From assembly GCA_944472135.2 (NCBI GenBank), contig OX235263.1, positions 29,255,379 through 29,319,378 on the forward strand: 64,000 nucleotides of DNA. Direction: 5' to 3'. The translations under genes and the position numbers were made by a program. Below, in pieces: positions 20,400 to 30,356 of the stretch; the stretch's first letter is position 1, and each line of letters opens with the position of its first letter. The notes under the pieces were generated by a model. The model had not been told where the DNA came from. It worked only from the letters and a program-made list of their open reading frames with translations, and made no database searches. The DNA is from Trichobilharzia regenti (taxonomy: Eukaryota > Platyhelminthes > Trematoda > Strigeidida > Schistosomatidae).

Positions 20400-21480
20400 T
20401 TGCCCTGATTTTAGAGTAGACATAAGACACACATATCAGAAATCTCTCTACTACTGATCCTTTCACCTTCAGGAACTCCAGAGTACAATTTATCCCTTTT
20501 CAGATGTCTTGGACAAGAAAATAAGTGAAATCATTTGAAACAGAAGCATACTGAAAGTTAACTCGCACAGACCAAATATCCGCTCATAATGGCAAAGTCT
20601 GAGGTTACGAGAAAGAAACTGAATACAGACATTATTCAAAACAGCCAAGACACACGTCAACACTAATCTCCTCAAAAAAGCGGAGAAGCAGATAACTGTC
20701 GTCTTTCCAAAAATCAGTACCCACTCAATCTCATTAAAAAATGTCTGCACTCTTACGAAACGACCGGCAAAAAAAACACTCTTCGAAAACTACAAGTGGG
20801 ATTATTCTAGCATAAATCAAGAACATTACTTAAACCATTGTTAGTATTCTGAAATCCTTTGGAACAGGTATTAATCACAAACTAGCAAGATAACGTCAAC
20901 TCACATTATATCAGCCGACAGCAAAGAAATACGGGGAGAAGATAAAACCAGCATTATCTGTAAGGCAAATTGCAGCAAGTGTGAAAACATTATATTGGTC
21001 AAAGTGGGCATTCACTTTGTCTTCACACCCATAAACACATACTAAAAAAGCCATTTCGATTGAGAAAGTGTACAAGTCTTAAGTAGAGAGAACATCGATA
21101 GTCCCATAGAATTCACTGAAGCCAAGTACTTATATGAATCTACAACCAACAGACGTATTGATACAGAGAACAATTCATGTGGACAAAATGTTAAACATCA
21201 TTAAATAAAATGACTCATTCATAAAAGAATGAAAAAGAGGATGGGGAATTTTCGGAGACAACCAATCACGTTAAAATTCGTAAATAGAGATGATTATTGG
21301 GCTCGTAGAGAAATTGATTATCTCGCTTAATTTGGAGTTAGCACTGAAAATGCTTCCCAGAAAGATAATGAAAACTCCGTACCTAAAATTTCCAGTTCAC
21401 AGAGCGTTACAACATCAAAAGAAAACAAAATTTTACTCCATGAAATTACAATGCCTTTTGTTATTTTATGTTGACTAAGT
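20400..21480 (+). mobile_element. Penelope-like element, heavily decayed
   Basis: Plus-strand homologue of 23,311-24,395 in the same order: cttcaggaactccagagtac (counterpart of the EEESENKIPFLD block), cgcacagaccaaatatcc (THPDQIL), the endonuclease Cys region at gcaaattgcagcaagtgtga, then tatattggtcaaagtgggca (the YIGQSG core), and the terminal signature gaaaatgcttcccagaaaga. No frame stays open for long. Confidence 0.65.
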
Positions 21481-21496
21481 TCTTTAGCTACGACTA

Positions 21497-22125
21497 CAGG
21501 CGGAACTGACGAGGATATCAAAGCCAGAATCGGAAAATCAACGCAAGCTTTCATTACTCTCAAGTCTGTGTGGAGGTCAACACTCAGCACTCAGCATCAG
21601 AAATAACATCCGTCCGGATTTTCATCTCCAATGTAAAGTCAGTCAGTGCTACTCACTATACGGATCAGAGACTTGGCCAGCGCGTCATAAAGAGCATCTC
21701 AAACAAACTACAGACCTTCATCAACAGCTAGCTGTCTTCGCTCAATACTTCGCTCAAGATCAGATGGCCGGCCAGAAAAGATCAGGAACATGGATCTCTG
21801 GGAGCGAACCAATCCAGCAGGAACCGATTGTGAAACAAATAGACAGGAAGAAATGGAGGTGGATTGGCTGGCCATACGCTGAGGAAACCATCAAGTGACA
21901 TCACCAGACAAGCCATCACTCGAGTGGGACCCGAAAGGGAAGCGGGCGGCGAGTTGGTCGTCAGTGCAAGGGTGACTTGGAGAAGGTCATCTGAGGAAGA
22001 GATGAAAGCATGTGGGCAGACTTGGAACGGGGTGAAAAAGTCGGAAGAAAACAGAAGGCAATGGAGGTGCGCAGCTGAAGCCCTATGTTCCTCTAGGAAT
22101 TAAAGGATGCAATAATAATAAATAA
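21497..22125 (+). mobile_element. RTE-type retrotransposon, 3' end, young copy
   Basis: Plus strand from ggaactgacgaggatatcaa to an AAT tail. The last 540 bases are almost identical to 24,972-25,512. Frame 21,864-22,103 (79 codons) holds HTLRKPSSDITRQAITRVGP and ends CSSRN; the preceding WRWIGW block is in another frame, so one shared frameshift separates them in both copies. Confidence 0.8.
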
Positions 22126-22130
22126 TAGTA

Positions 22131-22984
22131 AGTTCCTTAGCTATATGGTGTGATGACGCTCATTTTAATTCTAGTTTTTGTTTGGTGAGATGATATGTTC
22201 ATAGGACAAATTACTGCATTTATTTTTAAAAGAAATAACTTGTTCGCCAGTGGCATTTATAGCCATTCAGCGTCAAATCTAATTATTAGTTCTTTAGCAA
22301 CTGTAACTGTGAAGAAACCTAAAATGAATGAAATGCAAAAAACACTTGCTACTCAAATATGAAAGGATTTATGACTCACTATAGGGCCATACTGTGAAAC
22401 GTATCTGGTAGTGACTTGTTAAACAGAGTAGATACTGAATTCTGAAAGTTATCACCTCAAAGGTTTTAACTTTCCTATAACTTCCTTTATCAGATGTGGT
22501 GCTTTGACACTTCATGCAACTTGGTTGAATGAGTACACTGTAAAACGAATCAATGAACTGTGACGTAAACTTAGAAGTTTATAAATACGCTAATTACGTT
22601 TTTGTGACTATATTTCCCCTAGAATAGTACAGAAGTTTAAAAAAGAAATAAGACGACACTCTCATCCAAAATATATCAAACCATTTTGATAAAGTCAAAA
22701 CAAAAAAGGCTTTTATCTTTACCTCCTTAACTTGTTTATATCTTCCTCCAAAATTTTGATTGTTATTGTTGTTATGACTATTTTGCGTGAGAGAATTACA
22801 ACAAAGGCACGTCTTATTATTATTGATTAGAAAAATGGTTCAAACACATGTTTTGGTTTTGTTAGCTTAAAAATGATAAATCGCCAAATATATGGTGGTA
22901 TCGCTATTCTCAGAGTTGGTAGAAACTAGAATTTATGGATTATTAAAGCTGACACTTCTTGTTAGTGGTAATGTATTATATCAA
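22131..22984. other. No recognisable gene or repeat
   Basis: AT-rich; nothing seen. Confidence 0.45.
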
Positions 22985-23310
22985 ATGACCTCTCGCATGT
23001 CACCCTTGAACGTCTAAATGACTGCTACCCATTTCGGGGTTCCATTAGAGAGCATGGTGTGCGATGTCACTTCTCAGTCTTTTCAGCGTAAGTCCGGTCA
23101 ACCTTCACTTCCTTCGGTATATTTGTTGAACAACAGGTTCTCAGTTGGTTCATTACCACAGTTCCTTGTCATCTATCCCATCTGACTGGCTATTTCATCT
23201 CTAGTATAGAGCCATCAAGGCAGCTATTTATATAAGTTTGCAGCCTGTTAGAAATGCTTTTATTGACACACCAATTCTCTGGATCATATACATTCACTGA
23301 TTTGACATTA
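22985..23310 (-). mobile_element. RTE-type retrotransposon fragment
   Basis: Minus-strand C-terminal region without tail; the plus strand shows ttccattagagagcatggtg and atttgttgaacaacaggttc, counterparts of the RQ-type and QPIVQQI-type blocks in other copies. It is joined at about 23,310 to a plus-strand PLE. Confidence 0.6.
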
Positions 23311-24308
23311 GTTTTTAACATCAAATTCACAAGAGAAGAGGAATCCGAGAACAAAATACCATTTTTGGACGTCTTAGTCAGGCGAACAACTACAGGACAA
23401 TTAGAAACTCAAGTTTATAGGAAATCAACTCACCCAGACCAAATACTGAATTACAACAGCAACAACCCAATAACACACAAAGGAATTGCATACAAACACT
23501 ATTCAAGAGAGCAAGGACTCACTGCAGCACTCCCACCTTAAGGAAAATTGAAGAAAAGTATCTCATGGACGTCTTCCAAAAGAATGGATATCCACGGAAT
23601 TTCATCAAGAGACATATACCCCCAAGCCAACCTACCAAAGCAAAAACCACCAAGGAAAGCACAAAGAAAATTGCCTTACCATATATAAAAGATATCTCAG
23701 AAATCACTACAAGACTCTTCAAACCTTTAGGAATTGACGTCGTACACAAACCAACAAAGTCGCTGCACTCAATTCTATGTCAACCAAAAGACTCAACAGC
23801 GAAAGAAGACAAAACCAACATCATCTACAAAATAAACTGTAACAACTGCGAAAAACACTACATTGGTCAAAGTGGACGTCCCCTTCGTCTTCGTATCCAC
23901 GAACATAAGCTAGCCGTCAAAAGACATGATATCCACTCCCTCATTTCACTACACACATACAACCACGGACATCAATTCGACTGGGACAACGTTCAAATAT
24001 TAGACAAAGGAAATAACAAGAATGCTAGAGAATTTTTAGAAGCTTGGCATTCCAGTGAATCATCAATCAATAGACACATCGACATAGACAAAATTTATCA
24101 ACCAATAAGGAAGAAACTTCATACACAAAGGTTCAAAGTTCAAGGCAAAGAAACAACCGGTTCCAATGCAAGTAACCTAGAAGGTGTGAAAATACACACA
24201 AACAACCAATCACGTCCAAGGTCACCAGGAGAGATGATTAATAAACTCGTGGAGAAATCTAAAAGCTCACTTCAAATTGAAGTATGCGCTGAAGATGTCA
24301 CCCAGTAA
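23311..24308 (+). pseudogene. PLE RT tail, linker and GIY-YIG endonuclease
   Basis: First piece (to 23,541): FTREEESENKIPFLDVLVRR, then QVYRKSTHPDQILNYNSNNP, the RT segment after the YxDD motif. Second piece (23,565-24,308, 247 codons): linker ALPYIKDISEITTRLFKPLG, Cys pair KINCNNCEKHYIGQSG with the GIY-YIG core, RLRIHEHKLAVKRH with the catalytic-type Arg, YNHGHQFDWDNVQIL, and REFLEAWHSSESSINRHIDI with the conserved Glu region. All endonuclease landmarks are present in one open frame. Only the frameshift at about 23,540 and the missing palm spoil it. Confidence 0.82.
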
Positions 24309-24395
24309 GGTGATGAAAGCTTCGCAAACTAAACATCCAGCTCAGAGAACAAAACCACATCAAAATCATCCACCTGAGCTACAAATCTTCTCTAT
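23311..24395 (+). mobile_element. Penelope-like element, C-terminal half and 3' end
   Basis: Plus strand, 5'-truncated within the RT C-terminal region and running through the GIY-YIG domain to the terminal signature gaagatgtcacccagtaagg at 24,291. One frameshift lies near 23,540. Same family as the copies at 4 and 20.4-21.5 kb. Confidence 0.8.
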
Positions 24396-24970
24396 CATAT
24401 TAGTTTTTAAAATCCGAACTGTCTGGATTCAACATAGAACTTGGCACCGAAGTGCAGCAGTTCGAGTTGCCACCTTCCAAATAGCACACAGAGGTAGACA
24501 AGAAGATGAGTGAAGAGAATTTATAGAGTTTGACAAATATAAGAGTGAAACAGAATGGGTAATGGTAGAAAGGAATATGAAAGATTACAGAGATTGAATA
24601 CATCTGCGCCATTGACAACGATTCTGAGCCATGTCACCTATTGTCTGCAGCCATTGATTCCTAGAGTCCCGAGGACCCCAACCCGGGAGTCTGCATCTCC
24701 CTACCTGACTCAGTTTAACTGTCAAGGATTTCATGGATTGATGCCATGTTTTTGTTTGGCCACCACTGGCTCTTTTCCAACCTGAACCTGTATCAGCTAA
24801 CAATGCCCGTCGGGGGAGGCGGTGGTTAGGCATGCGCACCACGTGACCTAGCCATCTTAGTCTATGTAACTTTATAGCCTCGTCGATTGATTTTCCCTGT
24901 TTGCCCAACACTCTACGCCTAACGTCAACATTACTTATCTTGTGAAACCACCTAACGTGAGACAGAGATC
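24396..24970 (-). mobile_element. Second RTE-like lineage, 3' end
   Basis: Minus-strand copy of the family at 9.1-10.1 kb, with 3' untranslated part at 24,396-24,590. It stops abruptly at about 24,970, where an oppositely oriented RTE of the first lineage begins. Confidence 0.7.
24585..24970 (-). pseudogene. RTE-like RT C-terminal region (second lineage)
   Basis: CLRSLSHVRWFHKISNVDVR, then [40 protein letters not shown] and [14 protein letters not shown], ending in DMAQNRCQWRRCIQSL. The frame is open to the stop and better kept than the 9.5 kb copy. No catalytic motifs are included. Confidence 0.75.
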
Positions 24971-24971
24971 G

Positions 24972-25512
24972 CAGACAGCAGCACTCAGCATCAAAAATAA
25001 CATCCGTCCGGATTTTCATCTCCAATGTAAAGTCAGTCAGTGCTACTCACTATACGGATCAGAGACTTGGCCAGCGCGTCATAAAGAGCATCTCAAACAA
25101 ACTACAGACCTTCATCAACAGCTAGCTGTCTTCGCTCAATACTTCGCTCAAGATCAGATGGCCGGCCAGAAAAGATCAGGAACATGGATCTCTGGGAGCG
25201 AACCAATCCAGCAGGAACCGATTGTGAAACAAATAGACAGGAAGAAATGGAGGTGGATTGGCTGGCCATACGCTGAGGAAACCATCAAGTGACATCACCA
25301 GACAAGCCATCACTCGAGTGGGACCCGAAAGGGAAGCGGGCGGCGAGTTGGTCGTCAGTGCAAGGGTGACTTGGAGAAGGTCATCTGAGGAAGAGATGAA
25401 AGCATGTGGGCAGACTTGGAACGGGGTGAAAAAGTCGGAAGAAAACAGAAGGCAATGGAGGTGCGCAGCTGAAGCCCTATGTTCCTCTAGGAACTAAAGG
25501 ATACAATAATAA
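24972..25512 (+). mobile_element. RTE-type retrotransposon 3' end, near-identical duplicate
   Basis: Almost the same sequence as 21,580-22,120; the 79-codon frame at 25,258-25,497 encodes the same protein as 21,864-22,103. It differs in the 5' truncation point and in a few bases at the tail (gaactaaaggatacaataat against gaattaaaggatgcaataat). Confidence 0.8.
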
Positions 25513-25609
25513 ATAAGGCAATTGATGGCGATTTGGACGAAAATTAAAGGTGAAAATTTAGGCTCCTTGTTGATGACCACGCTACAGGAAAAGATAATAT
25601 TCTAGCTAT

Positions 25610-25935
25610 TCGCTTTACGAGCGAACCAACCAGGAATCGATTTTGTACCAAATATGTGGAGTGAAATGGAAGTGGATTGACCATCCTCTGAGAAGACCAT
25701 CAAGTGACATCACACGTCAGGCCATTGCTCGAGTAGAACCGAATGGAAAGTGGCGAGTTGGTCGTCAGTGCGAGGGTAACATGGAAGAGGTCATGTAAAG
25801 AGGAGATAAAAGCATGTGAGCAGAGGTGGAGCCAGGTGAAAACGTTGGCAGAGAACCAAACGCAATAAAGATGTTCGGATGAAGTCCTATGTTCCTCTAG
25901 GAATTAAAGCGAACAATAATAATAATAATGATAAA
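25610..25935 (+). mobile_element. RTE-type retrotransposon, short 3' end
   Basis: Starts near cgagcgaaccaaccaggaat and ends in an AAT run at 25,917-25,930. More diverged than its left neighbour, with several indels in the coding part. Confidence 0.7.
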
Positions 25936-26929
25936 ACGAAGCTTGTGTTATGTATTTTGTTGATATCCACTTCTAAATGCATATGAAGACACGTAGAATT
26001 TCAATACTTCAGGAATATTAGGTTATTTATAAGATGTCTGCGGTAGACAGATTAGAATCCCTTCATAACTAAATTAATACTTAACATACATAAGTCTTCC
26101 TAAATAATCATGAACTATGTGAGAAGTTTTGGTAATATTCAGCATACGAAATAAATTCTGTGAAGTCCTCAGGCAAACTGACTTAAAATCTGTTGAATCA
26201 AATAACATGAAGTTAACCCCAAATCATCATCTAAGACGCATTTGCCTTTACACCTAAAATGATGACAGAGTGTTGAGGAATATAATCTACAGTGCATCCA
26301 AAGATCTAAATGATCATCAGTCAATAGCGAAGCAACTTAGTGAGTGAGCTCTTTGATTTCTTACCACTGAATTGTTCACTGTGATTTAAAATTGATCAAA
26401 TATCTTCAGATTAATGTTCACTACAATCAAACTTTATTTCTTAAAGAGAAACGAATAAATGAAAACAAAACACGTAGATCATCGAAGAGTCTCTTTTAGG
26501 TGGTTTCATTTTCTTAGCTGTACAATCGCAAATATATATGCATTGTTTTGTATGTATGTGGACATTAATTTTGTCAAAAAATATAGACAATTAGTTCAGG
26601 TTATTTTAACTAAACAGGTGAAGACTGGTTATGCAAGTCAAGAAAATTAGGTGCTAATGAAATTAGGATTGTAAAAAAGGTGATGAGTTGTCACAAACAG
26701 TTGTTAAAAAAGAAGTTATGTAACAATATGAATAGCTTGATGAGTGAGTTTTACTCAAGGTGCACATAGGAACAATGTAGATAATACGAAATTACGTAAG
26801 AGTTCTGAATGAATACGTGAATTTTAAGCAATTAAAGAACAGGCAAAGAAACAAAATTAAGTCATCAAAATCAAAAAAGAAAACTCAAATCAAATCAAAA
26901 CAAAAAATTGTTACCATGACATTAGAAGT
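25936..26929. other. No recognised gene
   Basis: AT-rich; a 63-codon frame at 26,459-26,650 shows no motif. Confidence 0.4.
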
Positions 26930-28260
26930 GGTTGAGTAATCTTCTTTTGTATGCACAGCTTCGGTTTTTCTATGTAAATGGCTAGAGGTTCAGTGATACA
27001 AAGAAGACGAAACCGTATTGCCTTTGATAGGTTTTTCTTGACTCTGTAGATCACTTTGAAGCAGGAGGCGTTTGTTTAAATGGAATGATTAGTGTTAACC
27101 AGGTGTTCAATTATTACACTCCTTATTGCACCACTATTGCCGTTTCGCAACCATGCTGGATAGTGTTCTTGAATCCTATTGGACAGGGTGTGCGTCAAAC
27201 GACCGGTGTACCTGGCTCCACATCAGCAGGTGAACTGATATATGCACATAGAAGTGGTCAGATGCGGGGTCTTGTCCTTGAGGCTTCTGCAGATCAGTGG
27301 ATGACTGGAGAACAATATTCTTAGCGTTGCTGCAAAGAATGTTCTTCTCAGAGATGATGTGATCCTTCTCTTGAGAATATCGCTTGCTAAATTTCCCTTG
27401 AAATTCAAGTTCATGTAGAGTTTCTTTTTAGACGCAGTTAAAGTTTCGTTTCTCAGAGTTATTGGTTTTATATTTTTGTCGATGAATCTTATTGGGTATC
27501 CATTTTGATGAAGATTTCTCTTAGAATATCTAATTCTGTTTCCAGAACGTCGGGACTACAGATGTGTCGGATGCGGGTGGCAAGTGATTTAATTAAATTC
27601 CGTTTTTGTTGAATGGGTACCCAGCTATAGAAGCTTCTAAGTTGACCATTCCAGGTAGGTTTTCTATGGATCAATCTTTTTAGACTCCCATCAGTTCTTC
27701 TTGTTAGTTCCACATCAAGAAACGGTATTTTTGACTCGTTTTCTATTTCAAGAGTGAATTTTATTGCTGGATTGAAACTGTTAAATGTCTTCAGCAGTAG
27801 ATTGAGGTCGTTGTTGTTGTCACAAACAATGAAAATGTCGTCCACGTATCTTTTATACAGTGGTAAATTGTTAATGCTTGGTTTTAGTGGACCTCTCTCT
27901 CGAGGCTTGGCACGAAGCAATCTGATAGTAGTGTACCCAACAGAGATCCCATTGCAATACCATCTTTTTGTCTCTAGATAGTGTCGTTGAATGTGAACTG
28001 GACGTTCAGAGTGCATCTCAATAATAATTCTTTTCAATATGTTGTTGGTATTCCAATAATGAGATGTTTATCATCTATACATTTGTATATAAAGCCAACC
28101 GTTTCCATGAGTAGGACATTGATGAAAAGTGACTCAATGTCGAATGACAACATAATTTTATTAGATACATTCATGTCTTGTATGCAGTCGACGAACTGAA
28201 ATGTGTCTCGGAGCGAGCATGCACTGACTGAAAGTCGAATACTTAGCCTGTAGCATATGC
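26930..28260 (-). mobile_element. Penelope-like element with RT palm
   Basis: Minus strand. From the 3' side: C-terminal KPKLCIQKK-type end near 26,950, remains of the GIY-YIG part at about 27,130-27,420, and the reverse transcriptase at 27,489-28,260. The plus-strand start ccggtgtacctggctccaca at 27,202 is the counterpart of the YVGRT/C-C endonuclease core. Several stops and frameshifts. Confidence 0.75.
27489..28199 (-). pseudogene. PLE reverse transcriptase, palm and thumb
   Basis: The long frame (27,489-28,037) carries the catalytic motif C in LYKRYVDDIFIVCDNN, then AIKFTLEIENESKIPFLDVE, RKPTWNGQL, VPIQQKRNLIKSLATRIRHI and LDILREIFIKM. The upstream piece in another frame (to 28,199) gives SFDIESLF-type motif A sequence with its Asp. 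Between them the GxP-type motif B region is damaged. PLE reverse transcriptase copies RNA onto a nicked target. This is one of three YxDD motifs in the window. Confidence 0.8.
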
Positions 28261-28562
28261 TAACAAAGGATTATAAAGTAAACCACTGGATCACGTATTA
28301 AAAGAAGGTTTATTTCAGGAACTTACGAACTGAATGTCGTAAAACACGTAACACACCTTTGCCAAGATTTATCTTAACTGTTTAGAGATAGAAGATTCGA
28401 AAAACACAATAAGAACATCTTTTGTAGGACTCATCTTATTCTGCAAAAGCTGCTCTTATCACGTCATTCAAGATTATCCAGGGAAACAGTATCATCAAGC
28501 AAAGGATTGTTAATTGACCAAGATACCACGTAAAAATTTCTTAGACTGAAGCTTATATTTAC
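28261..28562. other. No recognisable gene or repeat
   Basis: Nothing seen. Confidence 0.4.
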
Positions 28563-28576
28563 ATATATATTTTAAG
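28563..28576 (+). repeat. Target-site duplication, left copy
   Basis: atatatattttaag, repeated exactly at 28,661-28,674 around a mini-foldback. AT-rich content lowers its weight. Confidence 0.65.
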
Positions 28577-28660
28577 TATTGATTTTGTAGGGATTTTGTT
28601 TGATTGCATGGAGGATTTAATCATGAGCTGACATGAGCTCAGCTCATGATTAAATCCTCC
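28577..28660. mobile_element. Mini-foldback made of two family B tails
   Basis: Only 84 bases: the family B tail in minus orientation (tattgattttgtagggattt, then ggaggatttaatcatgagct), followed at once by the inverted inner part of the tail (agctcatgattaaatcctcc). No head and no ribozyme. It has the same left end as the 11.7 kb foldback and is enclosed by its own 14-base duplication. Confidence 0.75.
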
Positions 28661-28674
28661 ATATATATTTTAAG
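28661..28674 (+). repeat. Target-site duplication, right copy
   Basis: Exact partner of 28,563-28,576. Confidence 0.65.
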
Positions 28675-29249
28675 CAACTCATTTAGAGAGTAGAAGATTC
28701 ATTACTGGTGAAATTGATTTCTGAAATTCTGTAGTTACAGAGTTCTATCTATTCCAAAAAGACAAAAGTCATTAGCTAGGAAATACAGAAAAATTTAGAT
28801 AAATGGTATACTGACTCAAAGAAAGGGCCACCATCTTATTCTGACTTACCTCATCACTAATCAACATTGTAGTGATAGACTTGGGAGGGGGGAATATAAA
28901 TACGATTGTATATCGTCAGAGAATATTATGCAACGGAGAAAATCTATTCGCTTAATTGTTTGTTTCTGTGCTCGGAATAACCATTAATAAAAGCATGTTT
29001 ATAGGAGTAAATAAGAAGACAGTTGCAGCGAAGAAAATTTTCTTTTCGATGAAGTCATCATCTAGGCTGTACATTCGTGTATTTATATCAAATGGATGGG
29101 AAAGTTCCAGAATAATATCCGGTCAAGGGTCAAATTAATAAAAATAAAAATTGGGAATTAGAATGCCATAATAAACAGGGGGATGGATAAAACAAACAAA
29201 GTAGCATTATAATAACTAAGAAGACTGACATTGTGCAATTAGGGATTAG

Positions 29250-29261
29250 AAATGTAGAAAT
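29250..29261 (+). repeat. Target-site duplication, left copy
   Basis: aaatgtagaaat is repeated exactly at 30,119-30,130. Confidence 0.85.
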
Positions 29262-29320
29262 TGCATGGAGGATTTAATCATGAGCTGACATCAGTTAGAG
29301 AACCACTGGAAAACCTGGGA

Positions 29321-29366
29321 GTACTGGACAGCTGTTTCGTCCTAGTTTGGGACTCCTCAGCAGTAC
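29321..29366 (-). ncRNA. Hammerhead ribozyme, family B, intact
   Basis: Minus strand: stem I GTACTG/CAGTAC, core CTGAGGA (the free position 7 is G), stem II GTCC/GGAC closing CAAACTA, core GAAA, loopless palindromic stem III ACAGCTGT, cleavage triplet GTC. All invariant bases are present. Confidence 0.85.
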
Positions 29367-29978
29367 GCACCCACCGGGATTCGAACCCAGGACCTTCTGG
29401 TTACAAGGTGAGCTCGTAGACCATTGAGCCACTGGGACCCGATCCAATGGTCCTTGAATTCTAACTTCTGCCAGTTCATGACATAGCGCGACCACTTCGC
29501 AATGTCTTCTTCGATGAGTTACTGCCTCATCTTCGACCTGCTGTACCCTACTGGTCACGGCTTCCCACTAGAACCCCAGGTTAACTGCCTGAATAAGGCC
29601 AGTCACTAGTGACCATCAGATGAATTTTCAAGTATTGGTTTTTCGTAGGGATTTTGTTTGATTGCATGGAGGATTTAATCATGAGCTGACATCCCTACAA
29701 AAAAAACCAATACTTGAAAATTCATCTGATGCTCACTAGTGACTGGCCCTATTCAGGCAGTTAACCTGGGGTTCTAGTGGGAAGCCGTGACCAGTAGGGT
29801 ACAGCAGGTCGAAGATGAGGCAGTAACTCATCGAAGAAGACATTGCGAAGTGGTCGCGCTATGTCATGAACTGGCAGAAGTTAGAATTCAAGGACCATTG
29901 GATCGGGTCCCAGTGGCTCAATGGTCTACGAGCTCACCTTGTAACCAGAAGGTCCTGGGTTCGAATCCCGGTGGGTGC

Positions 29979-30024
29979 GTACTGCTGAGGAGTCCCAAAC
30001 TAGGACGAAACAGCTGTCCAGTAC
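29979..30024 (+). ncRNA. Hammerhead ribozyme, family B, intact
   Basis: Plus-strand twin of the 29.3 kb ribozyme, identical in core and stems. The cut is expected after 30,018 (GTC then CAGTAC). The tRNA-like B box lies about 20 bases upstream. Confidence 0.85.
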
Positions 30025-30118
30025 TCCCAGGTTTTCCAGTGGTTCTCTAACTGATGTCAGCTCATGATTAAATCCTCCATGCAATCAAACAAAATCCCTA
30101 CAAAAAACCAATACTTGA

Positions 30119-30130
30119 AAATGTAGAAAT
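30119..30130 (+). repeat. Target-site duplication, right copy
   Basis: Exact partner of 29,250-29,261. Confidence 0.85.
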
Positions 30131-30356
30131 AACAAAATAGACAGGATGTTTGGATAAAAACTAATGTGATGAATAATTGTTAATGCAATCAGGGATTAAA
30201 TATGTAGAAATAGTAAAATGACAAAATAAACTCTAAGTTCGGGTGTGAAAATATGGTAGTGTAAACAGGGATTAAGAGAAACTTGAAATAACATGAATAA
30301 ACAGGAAGTTTAGGTAAGAAAGGCGATGGGATGGTCATTACTAAAAAATTACCTGT

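Larger units (their letters stand above)
29262..30118. mobile_element. Large foldback of two family B hammerhead retroposons
   Basis: Near-perfect inverted arms of about 370 bases (29,262-29,628 minus unit, 29,722-30,118 plus unit). Each arm holds a body, a tRNA-like head (cagtggctcaatggtctacg and gggttcgaatcccgg) and an intact hammerhead. The centre (29,629-29,721) is a partial tandem repeat of the tail and then the reversal point. The identical 87-codon frames at 29,295-29,558 (minus) and 29,787-30,050 (plus) are chance readings of the arms; their VAQWSTSSPCNQKVLGSNPG is a tRNA-like head read as protein. Confidence 0.88.

Noticed and set aside
27860..28037. YVDD as evidence for an LTR retrotransposon or retrovirus
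   Set aside because: The surrounding blocks (SFDIESLF, IPFLD, RKPTW, linker and GIY-YIG) are those of PLEs. No gag, protease, RNase H, integrase or LTRs are seen.
28577..28660. A transcription terminator hairpin
   Set aside because: The palindrome is explained by two inverted family B tails with a target duplication.
29034..29080. Hammerhead in the terminal region of the PLEs at 12 and 29 kb
   Set aside because: On the minus strand gatgatgacttcatcgaaaa gives a possible stem followed by GAAA, but no CTGANGA precedes it, and the 12 kb copy does not preserve the stem.
29935..29980. Functional tRNA genes at the A-box/B-box sequences
   Set aside because: The sequences have promoter boxes but do not fold into a full cloverleaf, lack a proper acceptor stem and continue into ribozyme and tail. 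They are SINE heads.
29295..30050. Two identical 87-residue proteins on opposite strands as a duplicated gene
   Set aside because: They are chance readings of the two arms of a hammerhead retroposon foldback. The VAQWSTSSPCNQKVLGSNPG part is a translated tRNA-like head, a common false protein.
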